DNA from: Hymenobacter sp. 15J16-1T3B
GTDB lineage: Bacteria > Bacteroidota > Bacteroidia > Cytophagales > Hymenobacteraceae
NCBI RefSeq assembly: GCF_020711235.1
Contig: NZ_JAJFAV010000009.1
Coordinates: 204,007 to 268,006 of the forward strand
Length of the DNA: 64,000 bases
Direction: 5' to 3'
Made by a program: the position numbers and the translations under genes. Under the pieces are notes generated by a model. The model was not told where the DNA came from. It saw nothing but the letters and a program-made list of their open reading frames with translations, and made no database searches. Of this stretch, positions 49,740-57,807 are shown piece by piece (the first letter of the stretch is position 1; each line of letters begins with the position of its first letter).

Positions 49740-50627
49740 ATGAAGACAATCTTACTTCCCGCCCTGCTGCTCTGCGGCCTGCTGCCAGCCGGCGCTGCGG
49801 CCCAAGCCCTTACCGCCCGCATCGTTGCCGGCCAACTCACCGGCCTGGGCCACGTGGTGCCTCCCACCCCGGTCCCCTTTGCCTGCGGCCCGGCGGGCCA
49901 ATGCATGGAGCTGGACGTGGACGGCAACGGCAGCAACGACCTGCAGCTTCGGTCTTACAGCGTGGGCACCGGCGGCGCCAGCGGCGTGACAGGGCTGGAA
50001 CTGCTCGCCCTGCGCCCCGACCTCGAGCTGGCGGGTGCCGACTCGGCCACTTGGAGCCTGGCCGACGGCCGCCACAGCTACGCGCTGCCACTGGCCGCCG
50101 GCGACAGCGTGAGCAGCCGGCCGCTGGCCCAGGGGCGGTACGTGAGCTGGCAACGGGCGCAAGCCGGCACCAACGCCAAGGTGACGCTGCTGTTCAGCCA
50201 ATCGGCGGGGCCCGGCGGCCCGGCCCGGGTAAGTGGCTACTGGCGCGACGCGGCTGTCCGCTACATCGGCCTGCGCGTGGCCCTGGGCACCGGGGGCTAC
50301 CGCTACGGCTGGCTGCAAACGCAGGGGCAGGCCGCAGTGATGAGCTTCGCGTTGCAGACCGTGGCTACGGCCGCCCGTTCCGCGGCGGTCCGCGCGCTGC
50401 CGGCCTACCCGAATCCCGTGGCGGAGCAGTTGTACCTAGCCCTGCCGGCGGCCACCGAGGCCCGGCTGGAACTGCTGGATGCCCTGGGCCGCCCCGTGCT
50501 GACGCGGCTGTTGGCGGCCCGAGACGCCTCGCCCGCCATCGACGTCAGCAGCCTGCGCCCGGGCGTTTACACCCTGCGGGTACACACGGCAGCGGGCAGC
50601 AGCAGCCAGCGCATCAGCAAGCTGTAA
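49740..50627 (+). CDS. Secreted protein with T9SS type A sorting domain
   Basis: 295 residues. The signal peptide MKTILLPALLLCGLLPAGAAAQ is followed by a domain with a calcium-type loop LDVDGNGSNDLQLRSY and no catalytic motif. The C-terminal T9SS domain (about 220-295) has YPNPVAEQLYLALP, RLELLDALGRPVL, LRPGVYTLRV and ends QRISKL. It should be exported across the outer membrane. It begins about 145 bases after typA and ends at a hairpin. Confidence 0.85.
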   Translation: MKTILLPALLLCGLLPAGAAAQALTARIVAGQLTGLGHVVPPTPVPFACGPAGQCMELDVDGNGSNDLQLRSYSVGTGGASGVTGLELLALRPDLELAGADSATWSLADGRHSYALPLAAGDSVSSRPLAQGRYVSWQRAQAGTNAKVTLLFSQSAGPGGPARVSGYWRDAAVRYIGLRVALGTGGYRYGWLQTQGQAAVMSFALQTVATAARSAAVRALPAYPNPVAEQLYLALPAATEARLELLDALGRPVLTRLLAARDASPAIDVSSLRPGVYTLRVHTAAGSSSQRISKL

Positions 50628-50633
50628 GCGTTA

Positions 50634-50665
50634 CCGGCCGCACTTTCTTCTGAAGGTGCGGCCGG
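50634..50665 (+). terminator. Hairpin after the T9SS cargo gene
   Basis: 10-bp perfect stem CCGGCCGCAC/GTGCGGCCGG with a 12-base loop, followed by TTGTTTGG. Confidence 0.6.
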
Positions 50666-50708
50666 TTGTTTGGCCTTAGGACAACTGAATCAACTCGTCG
50701 GGCGGCCT

Positions 50709-51680
50709 TTATTTTCCGAAGCCCGTCACGCCCAGCTGCCGGCGCAGGGTGCTGTCGGCGGGGGTGTGGCGCTGCCAATAGTCGGAGCGCAGGGTGTGGG
50801 TGCGCACGGCGCGGGTGGTGAGCACCTCTCGGCTGCCGACGGTCTGCCCACCGAGCTGCATCTGGCTGTCGTAGCTGTCGTCCCAGCCGGCAACGAGGTG
50901 GGGAAAGGCGGCCTCAAACACGATGGTGAGGGTGCGGCTGCCCGCGGCGTAGCGTACCGAGTAGGCTTGCAGCGCCGCCCCCGGCTGGCTGGGCTGGAAG
51001 TCCTGGCCGGTGTAAGGCGCGAGCGTGGCCGTGGCCGGTTCGGGGCGCAGCGGGCGGTGGCGCAGGCGGCTGGCCACGGTGCCCGGAATCAGGCGGATGG
51101 CGCCGGTTGGCAAACTTGTCGGAGCGAGCCGCAGGCGCGTCCACAGCTCGTCCTCGAGCAGAGCGTCGGCGGGCAAGTCCTGGTCCTGGTCGGCTTCCTG
51201 CTGAAAGTAGGAGCGCGTTTCGAGGTGGTATTGCTTGCCGCGCCGGTTGAGCTGGCTGAACGTCTGCCCGCACCAGTCCTGCACCGTGGTGACAACCTTG
51301 AGCGTGCCCGTCCCGCTCACCGGCGTAAACACCGAAGTATTGAGCGAGTAGTCGTAGATGCCGGTGGCAAAGCGCCGCAGCTGGTTCATCTTCAGCACCG
51401 ACACGGGTTGCTCGCCGGTCTTGCCGCCCTCGAACTTCACCTGCTGCCGGGGCAGAAAATCCTCCGTCACGAACACCAGCACGGCCTCGCCGGGATGCAG
51501 CGCCCCGTAACGGCTCTGCGTGAGCCGGTAGCGGCTCAGCTCAGCCTGCCCGGCGTACCAGTAGCGCTGAAACTCCGGCGACGGAGCCGCGGCGGGCGGC
51601 GCCGCTGCCGGGGCCGTGGGCGAGGTGCAGGCCAGAAATAGCAGGGCGAATCCGCCGAGAAAGCAACGCAGTAGCATCAT
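50709..51680 (-). CDS. Conserved lipoprotein, often mislabelled septum inhibitor Maf
   Basis: 323 residues. The lipobox FLAC ends a strong signal peptide (MMLLRCFLGGFALLFLAC). The rest matches from memory a family found widely in Bacteroidota: FQRYWYAGQAELSRYRLTQSRYG, AVLVFVTEDFLPRQQVK, VSVLKMNQLRRFATGIYDYS and LRSDYWQRHTPADSTLRRQLG. Entries of this family are often named septum formation inhibitor Maf, which I think is wrong because true Maf is a cytosolic nucleotide pyrophosphatase. Function unknown. Two ATGs (51680 and 51677) are equivalent. Confidence 0.82.
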   Translation of the reverse strand: MMLLRCFLGGFALLFLACTSPTAPAAAPPAAAPSPEFQRYWYAGQAELSRYRLTQSRYGALHPGEAVLVFVTEDFLPRQQVKFEGGKTGEQPVSVLKMNQLRRFATGIYDYSLNTSVFTPVSGTGTLKVVTTVQDWCGQTFSQLNRRGKQYHLETRSYFQQEADQDQDLPADALLEDELWTRLRLAPTSLPTGAIRLIPGTVASRLRHRPLRPEPATATLAPYTGQDFQPSQPGAALQAYSVRYAAGSRTLTIVFEAAFPHLVAGWDDSYDSQMQLGGQTVGSREVLTTRAVRTHTLRSDYWQRHTPADSTLRRQLGVTGFGK

Positions 51681-51772
51681 AAGCGCAAAAACAAGCCGGC
51701 CGCATCCGACGAGGTGGACGGCCGGCGTATCCCTGCCTTGGGGCCGCCGGCCGCGGCCTAACATACGCAATA

Positions 51773-51810
51773 AGGGCTGGCGGCGCACCGTACCGGGCGC
51801 CGCCAGCCCT
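51773..51810. terminator. 14-bp perfect hairpin after the large T9SS cargo gene
   Basis: AGGGCTGGCGGCGC pairs with its exact complement around a 10-base loop, 28 bases past the stop of the minus-strand gene at 51838. Confidence 0.6.
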
Positions 51811-51837
51811 AACGGACCGCCGAACGGCCCACACTGC

Positions 51838-53553
51838 TTAGCGCACCTGCACCTGCCGGCTTTCCGACTCGCGGCCGCTGCTCACGCGCAGGGTGTAGAG
51901 CCCGGCGGGCAGGTTGTGCACGTCGAGGGTCAGGCTGCTTTCGGCGCTGCTGCCGGGCACGCGCAGCTCGCGCACGGCGCGGCCGAAGCCGTTGTAGAGC
52001 ACCACCTGCGCTTCGGGGCCGGCGGGCAGGGCCACCGTTAGCTGCTCGCCGGCGGGGTTAGGATACGTGCGCAGCGCGCTCCAATCGGTGTCGCGCCGGG
52101 AATAGCGGAACGTGAGCCCCGCCAGGAAGCCGGTGTTGGGCGGCGTGAGCGTGGTTGAGCCGAGCGTCACGGTACCGCGGAAAAAGCCGCCCAAGTACAC
52201 CTGCGTCTGCAGTGAGGCCCCGCCCGGCGCCACGGCCAGGGCGGTGGGCAAGCTGGGGTTGGGGCCGTAGAGCGTACCCGGCCGCGGCGGGTTGGTGGGG
52301 TAGGCAGTGGTTTGCCAACTAGTGCTGCCCCCCGCGTCGTAGGCCCGCAGTGCGAGGAAGGGCCCGCGCCGGTCTTCCACCGCAAACGCCACCAAGTACT
52401 GCTGCAGCCCGGGCAGCGGCGCGAGGCTGGCCACTTGCACGTCTTTGTACAAGTTTTCCACCCGCACGGCGCCCAGGAAGCGCACCCAGCCTGTGGTGCC
52501 GTTGGCGTCCAGGCGGGCCGCGTAGCCGTTGGGCCGGTAGTCGCCGGAATAGGCGTAGTACCCAAACAGCAGCAGGTTGCTCGGCTCGACGATGCCGGCC
52601 ACCAAGCAGTTGCCCAGGGCATCTACGTCAATCGACTGGGCGTCGCTGTTGCCGCTGCCCCCGCCGCCCTGCTTGGCCCAGGCCATGGCGCCGGTGCGCT
52701 GGTGCAGCCGCCCCACGAAGGCGCAGCGAGTGGCCCCGGAGTTGGCGAGGTCGGTGCTGCCCCACTGCAGGGAGCCGGCAAAGCGCCCGACCACGTAGCA
52801 CCCCTGCTGCGCGTCGAGGCCGATGTCGAGCCCGGTGGCACCCAGGCTGCTGGGCGCCGTCGTGGCCCAGCGCGTCCTTCCGTCGTTATCCAGGGAAAAG
52901 ACCAGGAGTTGTCGGTTACCCAGCGTCAGGGCGTAGCCGTCGTCGAAGCGCAGCGCGCCGCCCGCCGCGCCGGTCACGTAGCTGTTGCCCGCCGGGTCGG
53001 TGGCAATGGCGTAGCCGGTAGCCGGCTGCTGGTCGTTGCCCAGGCGCCGCGCCCAGTCTACTTGCCCCCGCGGCTGGCATTTTATCACCAGCAGGCTCGG
53101 AACGCTCGTCGCGGTAGGGCTGGCTACGCCGAAGCTGGTCAGGGCGCCGCCGCCGGTGTTGCGGGAGATGGAGCCCACGAAATCGGCCACGACGTAGGCC
53201 TCGCCGGTGAGCGGATTGACGCTGATGTCGTAGGCCGTAGCCGTGCTGCGGTAGCGTAGCGGCTGGGCCGACGGCTCGGGACCGAGGCTGGTGGCCCACA
53301 CCACCCGGCCTTGCGGGCTGAACTTGGCCACCAGCACGTCGGTCTGGTCGCTGCGGCTGCGCAGGGTAGTTTGCCCGAGGGCAATGGTGCCGCTGAATTG
53401 TCCGGCGACGTACGCGTAGCCGGCGTCGTCGGTGGCCACGGCGCTGACGGAAAACGGCTGGTCGTCGGTAAAGCGCCAGGTGACGTTCTGGCCCAAGCTG
53501 GGCAAGGCAGCGCCCAGCGCAGCCCATAAAAACAGGAATAAGCGTACGTTCAT
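51838..53553 (-). CDS. Large secreted repeat protein with T9SS type A sorting domain
   Basis: 571 residues. The signal peptide is MNVRLFLFLWAALGAALPSLG. SBBP-like beta-propeller repeats follow (YVAGQFSGTIALGQTTLRSRSD, YVVGRFAGSLQWGSTDLANSG, YLGGFFRGTVTLGSTTLTPP), each a turn with GxFxGxxxxGxxxL. The C-terminal T9SS domain has TYPNPAGEQLTVALP, VVLYNGFGRAV and LPAGLYTLRVSSGR. It probably forms a secreted propeller for binding. The upstream 216 bases include a very AT-rich stretch (53690-53745). Confidence 0.87.
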   Translation of the reverse strand: MNVRLFLFLWAALGAALPSLGQNVTWRFTDDQPFSVSAVATDDAGYAYVAGQFSGTIALGQTTLRSRSDQTDVLVAKFSPQGRVVWATSLGPEPSAQPLRYRSTATAYDISVNPLTGEAYVVADFVGSISRNTGGGALTSFGVASPTATSVPSLLVIKCQPRGQVDWARRLGNDQQPATGYAIATDPAGNSYVTGAAGGALRFDDGYALTLGNRQLLVFSLDNDGRTRWATTAPSSLGATGLDIGLDAQQGCYVVGRFAGSLQWGSTDLANSGATRCAFVGRLHQRTGAMAWAKQGGGGSGNSDAQSIDVDALGNCLVAGIVEPSNLLLFGYYAYSGDYRPNGYAARLDANGTTGWVRFLGAVRVENLYKDVQVASLAPLPGLQQYLVAFAVEDRRGPFLALRAYDAGGSTSWQTTAYPTNPPRPGTLYGPNPSLPTALAVAPGGASLQTQVYLGGFFRGTVTLGSTTLTPPNTGFLAGLTFRYSRRDTDWSALRTYPNPAGEQLTVALPAGPEAQVVLYNGFGRAVRELRVPGSSAESSLTLDVHNLPAGLYTLRVSSGRESESRQVQVR

Positions 53554-53769
53554 CTTTTGCGAAAAAGAAGGCATTGGTCACACGTATACATCAGCCAACC
53601 AGCGCCTTGCCTTTACGCCACGCAAAACCAGCAGCCACGAATGGGCTTTGCACCTGAATACCTTGATAAGAATTACAGCCGCATTATAGGGTATTAATTC
53701 AATAAATATTAATACTTTTTTAATTATAAATAGTACATATAAGCTCCGCCCCCGTGGCAGCAAGGACAC
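53554..53769. other. AT-rich intergenic region upstream of the T9SS cargo
   Basis: 216 bases, with 53690-53745 almost pure A/T (AATATTAATACTTTTTTAAT). It probably holds the promoter of the minus-strand cargo gene, but no exact TAnnTTTG is seen. No gene is apparent. Confidence 0.4.
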
Positions 53770-54045
53770 TCACCGGCGCACCTCGAAGCCGGAATACCCT
53801 TGCACCGACCCGGCCTGCGCCTCTACCCGCTCGACGCGCGCCGCGGGCGGGCCGTGCTGGCACCAGCTTTCCAGCGCGGCCAGGGCCTCGGCCGGGCCCT
53901 CGGCCTCGATGGTGACGGTGTTGTCGGGGTTGTTCTGGGCGTAGCCGTGCAGGCCCAGGCGCTGGGCCTCCTGCCGGGCCGATTGGCGGAAAAACACGCC
54001 CTGCACGCGGCCGTGAATGCGAAAAGTGCGGTGTTCGGTGCTCAT
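53770..54045 (-). CDS. acyP: Acylphosphatase
   Basis: 91 residues, the complete small alpha/beta enzyme. GRVQGVFFRQSARQEAQRLGLHG holds the phosphate-binding Arg, and GYAQNNPDNTVTIEAEG the catalytic Asn. It hydrolyses acyl phosphates such as acetyl or carbamoyl phosphate; its cellular role is unclear in most bacteria. Divergent from nagA, with 151 bases between the two starts. It has no signal peptide, so it is cytosolic. Confidence 0.95.
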   Translation of the reverse strand: MSTEHRTFRIHGRVQGVFFRQSARQEAQRLGLHGYAQNNPDNTVTIEAEGPAEALAALESWCQHGPPAARVERVEAQAGSVQGYSGFEVRR

Positions 54046-54196
54046 AGAGAAAAAACGTCAGCAATACATCGGCGCCGGCGTGCCGCAAGCACGCGGATAT
54101 GCGGAAGTTTGCACGAACTCCGCCCCGCCGGCGCGGTTCGGCTATACGGCCGCGCCCGCGCTGCGTATGCCCGGGCGGCTGCTTTCCGACTTGCTT

Positions 54197-55336
54197 ATGC
54201 GCTACGCCCTCACCAACGCCACCTTCTACACCGGCGCCGCCGTGCTGCCCGACCACGCCCTGCTTCTGGCCGACGGCCGCATCGAAGCCGTGCTGCCCGC
54301 TGCCGCCTTGCCCGCCGACGTGCCCCGGCAAGACGCCCGCGGCCTGCGCGTGGCGCCCGGGCTGATCGACCTGCAGGTGTACGGTGGCGGGGGCGTGCTT
54401 TTCTCCACCCACCCCACCCCGGCCACGCTCGCGCGCATGGAAGCCGTGTTTCGAGCCGAGGGCACCACGCACTTCGTGGCCACCATGCCCACCAACGCGC
54501 CCGAGCTCATGCTCGGCGCGCTGCAGGCGGCCTACGCCTACCGCAGCGCCACCGCCGGCACCGGCCTGCTGGGCGTGCACCTCGAAGGCCCCTACATCAG
54601 CGTGGCCAAGAAGGGGGCGCACCAAGAGGAGTTTATCCGCCCGCCCGACTTGGCCGAAATCGACCAATGGCTGAGCGTGGCGCCCGGCCTGCTGCGCCTG
54701 GTGACGATGGCGCCCGAAGTGGCCACGCCCGCGGCGGTGGCCCGGCTGCGGGCGGCGGGCGTGGTTTTGTCGGCCGGGCACTCAGCGGCTACCTACGCCG
54801 AAGCGCAGGCGGGGCTGGCCGCGGGCTTCGGGGCCGTCACGCACCTGTTCAACGCCATGTCGGCGCTGACGAGCCGGGAGCCGGGGCTGGTGGGCGCCGC
54901 CTACGACCACCCCACGGCCCGGGCCAGCGTCATTGCCGACGGCCTGCACTGCGACTTCGCCGCCGTGCGCATCAGCCACAAACTCATGGGCGAGCGGCTG
55001 TTTCTCATCACCGACGCGGTGGAGGAAAGCCCCGAAGGCGCCTACCGCTTCCGCCGGGCCGGCGACCGGTTCGTGGACGAGCAGGGCACGCTGGCCGGCT
55101 CGGCGCTGACTATGCTGCAGGCCGTGCACAACTGCGTACAGCACGTGGGCCTGCCGCTGGCCGAAGCCCTGCGCATGGCCACGCTCTACCCCGCCCGCGT
55201 GCTCGGCCTAGACCAGCAGCTGGGCCTGATTGCGCCGGGCTACCAAGCCTGCCTGACTTTGTTCGACGCGGAGTTTCAGGCCCACGGCACGGTGATGCAC
55301 GGCGAGCTGCAGTGGGCCGCGGCGGCCGGGGAGTAA
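54197..55336 (+). CDS. nagA: N-acetylglucosamine-6-phosphate deacetylase
   Basis: 379 residues, amidohydrolase fold. It deacetylates GlcNAc-6-P to glucosamine-6-P in amino-sugar recycling from chitin or peptidoglycan. Motifs are GLIDLQVYGGGG (where HxH of other amidohydrolases is changed, as in NagA), VHLEGPYIS (metal Glu), SAGHSAATYAEA and THLFNAMSALTSREPG (metal His), and LITDAVEE (catalytic Asp). ATG 54197 is preferred; an earlier start would add about 60 residues over the promoter region. Followed by a TonB receptor. Confidence 0.95.
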   Translation: MRYALTNATFYTGAAVLPDHALLLADGRIEAVLPAAALPADVPRQDARGLRVAPGLIDLQVYGGGGVLFSTHPTPATLARMEAVFRAEGTTHFVATMPTNAPELMLGALQAAYAYRSATAGTGLLGVHLEGPYISVAKKGAHQEEFIRPPDLAEIDQWLSVAPGLLRLVTMAPEVATPAAVARLRAAGVVLSAGHSAATYAEAQAGLAAGFGAVTHLFNAMSALTSREPGLVGAAYDHPTARASVIADGLHCDFAAVRISHKLMGERLFLITDAVEESPEGAYRFRRAGDRFVDEQGTLAGSALTMLQAVHNCVQHVGLPLAEALRMATLYPARVLGLDQQLGLIAPGYQACLTLFDAEFQAHGTVMHGELQWAAAAGE

Positions 55337-55411
55337 AGCGCGGGTACCATTCCAGCCCGGCATCTTACCGATTCAGTCATCCTTCACCTTGGTGGTTGCT
55401 AGTTGCCGGTT

Positions 55412-57607
55412 ATGGCCCATCCTCTTCGCTACGCCCTGCCGCTGGTCCTCGCGGGCTGCTTCACCTCCGCCCAAGCGCAGGAAATGCTGCGCGTGCACAT
55501 CACCGACAGCCTGACGCGGCAGCCGGTGGTGGGCGCCAGCGTGGGCGTGGTGGGCACCAGCGTGGGCGCGGCCGCCGACGCCGCCGGCCGCGTGGAACTG
55601 CCGGGGCTGCCCGCCGGCCCGGCCACCCTGCAGATTTCGGCCCTGGGCTACCGGCCGCGGCGGCTGGCCGTGACCTTGCCGCTGACCGCGCCCCTGCTCG
55701 TGCGGCTGGCGCCCGGCGGCGAGGAGCTGGAGGAAGTGGTGGTGACGGCCACGCGCACCAACTCGCGCATCGAGGACCTGCCCACGCGGGTGGAAGTGCT
55801 CGGTACCGAGGAACTGCAGGAGGAAAACGCCATCAAGCCCGGTAACATTGCCTCCCTGCTCGGCGACTTGGCCGGCACCCAGATCCAGCCTACCCAGCCC
55901 ACCACCGGCAACGCCGACCTGCGCATCCAGGGCCTGCAGGGCCGCTATTCGCAGATGCTGCGCGACGGCATGCCTTTGTTTGGCGGCTACGCGGGCTCGT
56001 TCGGCATTCTGCAGGTGCCGCCGCTGGACCTGCGGCAAGTGGAGCTGATCAAGGGCTCCTCGAGCACGCTCTACGGGGGCGGGGCCATTGCGGGCTTGGT
56101 GAACCTGGTGTCGAAGCAGCCGCGGCTGGGCGCGCCCGAGCGCAGCGTGACGCTCAACCAGAGCACCCTGCGCGAAACCAACCTCAACGCCTACGCCGCG
56201 GGCCGCAACCAGCGCCTGGGCTACACCTTCTTCGCCGGCGGCACCCGGCAGCAGGACGTGGACGTGAACCACGACGGTTTCACCGACGTGCCGCGCCTGC
56301 GCAGCCTGACGGTGCATCCGCGGCTGTTTTTCTACCCCAATAAGACCGGCCAGCTCATTGTGGGCTACACCGGCACGGTGGAGCGCCGCCAGGGCGGCGA
56401 CCAGCAAGTGGTGCGCGCGGCGGCCGACGCGCAGCACCAGTACGTTGTCGACAACCAGATGCAGCGGCACACGGCCGAGCTGATTTTCACCCAGGACAGC
56501 GTGGCCGGCGGCGCCCTCACGGTGAAGGGCACGCTCAGTTCCTTCCGCCGCGAGGTCAGCACCAACACCGTGGGCTTTGCGGCCCGGCAACTTTCCTACT
56601 ACTCCGAAGCCAGCTACCTGCACCGGCTCGGCCTGGAAAACACGCTGGTGGCGGGCCTGAACTTCAACGGGGAGCAATTGCGGCCCGAAAGCAGCAGCCG
56701 CACGCCGCTGCGCAACAGCTACACCTACGGCACCGTGGGCGCCTTCGTGCAGGACGACTGGCAGCCGGTGCAGCCGCTCACGGTGCAGGCCGGCCTGCGC
56801 CTCGACCACCACAACCAGTACGGCTCGTTTGTGCTGCCGCGCCTGGCCCTGCTCTACCGCTTCTCCCCCAGCCTGACCTCGCGCCTCAACGGCGGCCTGG
56901 GCTACCGCGTGCCCGTGCCCTACGTCAACGAACTGGACGAGCGCGACTACCCGCAGGTGCAGCCGCTGACGGGCGTGCGGGCTGAGCGCAGCACCGGCGT
57001 GAACTGGGACGTGAACTACCAGCACCGCTTCGGCCCGGAGCTGACGCTGACCGTGAACCAGTCGTTTTTCTACACCGAGCTGGACCACCCGCTGGTGCTG
57101 CCCGACCCCGTTGTGGGGCGGGCGCCGGGCGAGTCGCCGCTGACCTGGTACAACGCCCGCCGCCCGCTCGTCAGCCGGGGCTTCGAGACGTACATCCGCC
57201 TGCGCGAGGACGAAACCGAGCTGTACCTGGGCTACGTGTTTACCGACGCCCGCCGGCGCTACGACGCGGTGAACCCGCACGTGGAGCTGGCCGCCCGCCA
57301 CAAGCTGGCGGCCGTGGCCACCACCGAATTCACCGAGCACTTCGCCGCCGGCATCGAGGCCAGCTACACCGGCCAGCAGTACCTCTCCGACGGGCGGCGC
57401 ACGCCGGGCTACCCCATTGTGGCGGCGCTGCTGCGCTACCAGGCCGGGCCACTGAGCGTGGTGCTCAACGGCGAAAACCTCTTCGACTACCGCCAGACGC
57501 GCCGCGAAGCCGTGGTGCTCGGCTCCCGCCTCAATCCTGATTTTCCGCAGCTCTGGGCGCCGGTGGAAGGCCGCGTGCTCAACCTTTCCGTCACGGCGCG
57601 CTTCTGA
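55412..57607 (+). CDS. TonB-dependent outer-membrane receptor
   Basis: 731 residues. After the signal peptide (ending AQAQ) comes a carboxypeptidase-like beta domain (about 25-105, DSLTRQPVVGASVGVV). The plug is at about 110-230 (EEVVVTATRTNSRIEDLPTRVEVLG, LRIQGLQGRYSQMLRDGMPL, LIKGSSSTLYGGGAIAGLVN) and the beta barrel runs to the C-terminal Phe (LSVTARF). It imports a ligand using TonB energy. The vitamin B12/siderophore-type plug is clear, but the ligand is unknown. A TTG three codons earlier (55403) is an alternative start. It follows nagA by 75 bases, so the substrate may be sugar-related, though that is only context. Confidence 0.92.
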   Translation: MAHPLRYALPLVLAGCFTSAQAQEMLRVHITDSLTRQPVVGASVGVVGTSVGAAADAAGRVELPGLPAGPATLQISALGYRPRRLAVTLPLTAPLLVRLAPGGEELEEVVVTATRTNSRIEDLPTRVEVLGTEELQEENAIKPGNIASLLGDLAGTQIQPTQPTTGNADLRIQGLQGRYSQMLRDGMPLFGGYAGSFGILQVPPLDLRQVELIKGSSSTLYGGGAIAGLVNLVSKQPRLGAPERSVTLNQSTLRETNLNAYAAGRNQRLGYTFFAGGTRQQDVDVNHDGFTDVPRLRSLTVHPRLFFYPNKTGQLIVGYTGTVERRQGGDQQVVRAAADAQHQYVVDNQMQRHTAELIFTQDSVAGGALTVKGTLSSFRREVSTNTVGFAARQLSYYSEASYLHRLGLENTLVAGLNFNGEQLRPESSSRTPLRNSYTYGTVGAFVQDDWQPVQPLTVQAGLRLDHHNQYGSFVLPRLALLYRFSPSLTSRLNGGLGYRVPVPYVNELDERDYPQVQPLTGVRAERSTGVNWDVNYQHRFGPELTLTVNQSFFYTELDHPLVLPDPVVGRAPGESPLTWYNARRPLVSRGFETYIRLREDETELYLGYVFTDARRRYDAVNPHVELAARHKLAAVATTEFTEHFAAGIEASYTGQQYLSDGRRTPGYPIVAALLRYQAGPLSVVLNGENLFDYRQTRREAVVLGSRLNPDFPQLWAPVEGRVLNLSVTARF

Positions 57608-57629
57608 GCCACCCGTGCCCAGCCGGGTG

Positions 57630-57670
57630 CCGGGCCGAACCGCCAGCTGTTGCACGCGGGTTCGGCCCGG
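57630..57670 (+). terminator. Hairpin after the TonB receptor gene
   Basis: 12-bp perfect stem CCGGGCCGAACC/GGTTCGGCCCGG with a 17-base loop, followed by a short T-rich stretch. Confidence 0.6.
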
Positions 57671-57680
57671 TTCGCTATTT

Positions 57681-57688
57681 TAGCTTTG
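57681..57688 (+). promoter_or_regulatory. -7 element TAGCTTTG for the large T9SS type B gene
   Basis: Exact TAnnTTTG after the receptor terminator, implying a leader of about 110 bases before the ATG at 57808. Confidence 0.5.
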
Positions 57689-57807
57689 TTACCAACCTTT
57701 CGCCGCCCGCTAGGCTCTGTCTTGGGGCGGCGCGCAGCCGGACCGATTATTGCGGGCGCGGCGGGCGGCTTTTACGCGCCGCATTACGCTTATTTCTCCG
57801 TTCGTTT

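Noticed and set aside
53800..55845. Long plus-strand frame spanning acyP, nagA and the receptor start
   Set aside because: It is a shifted frame of nagA and the receptor with Arg/Ala/Pro-rich translation.
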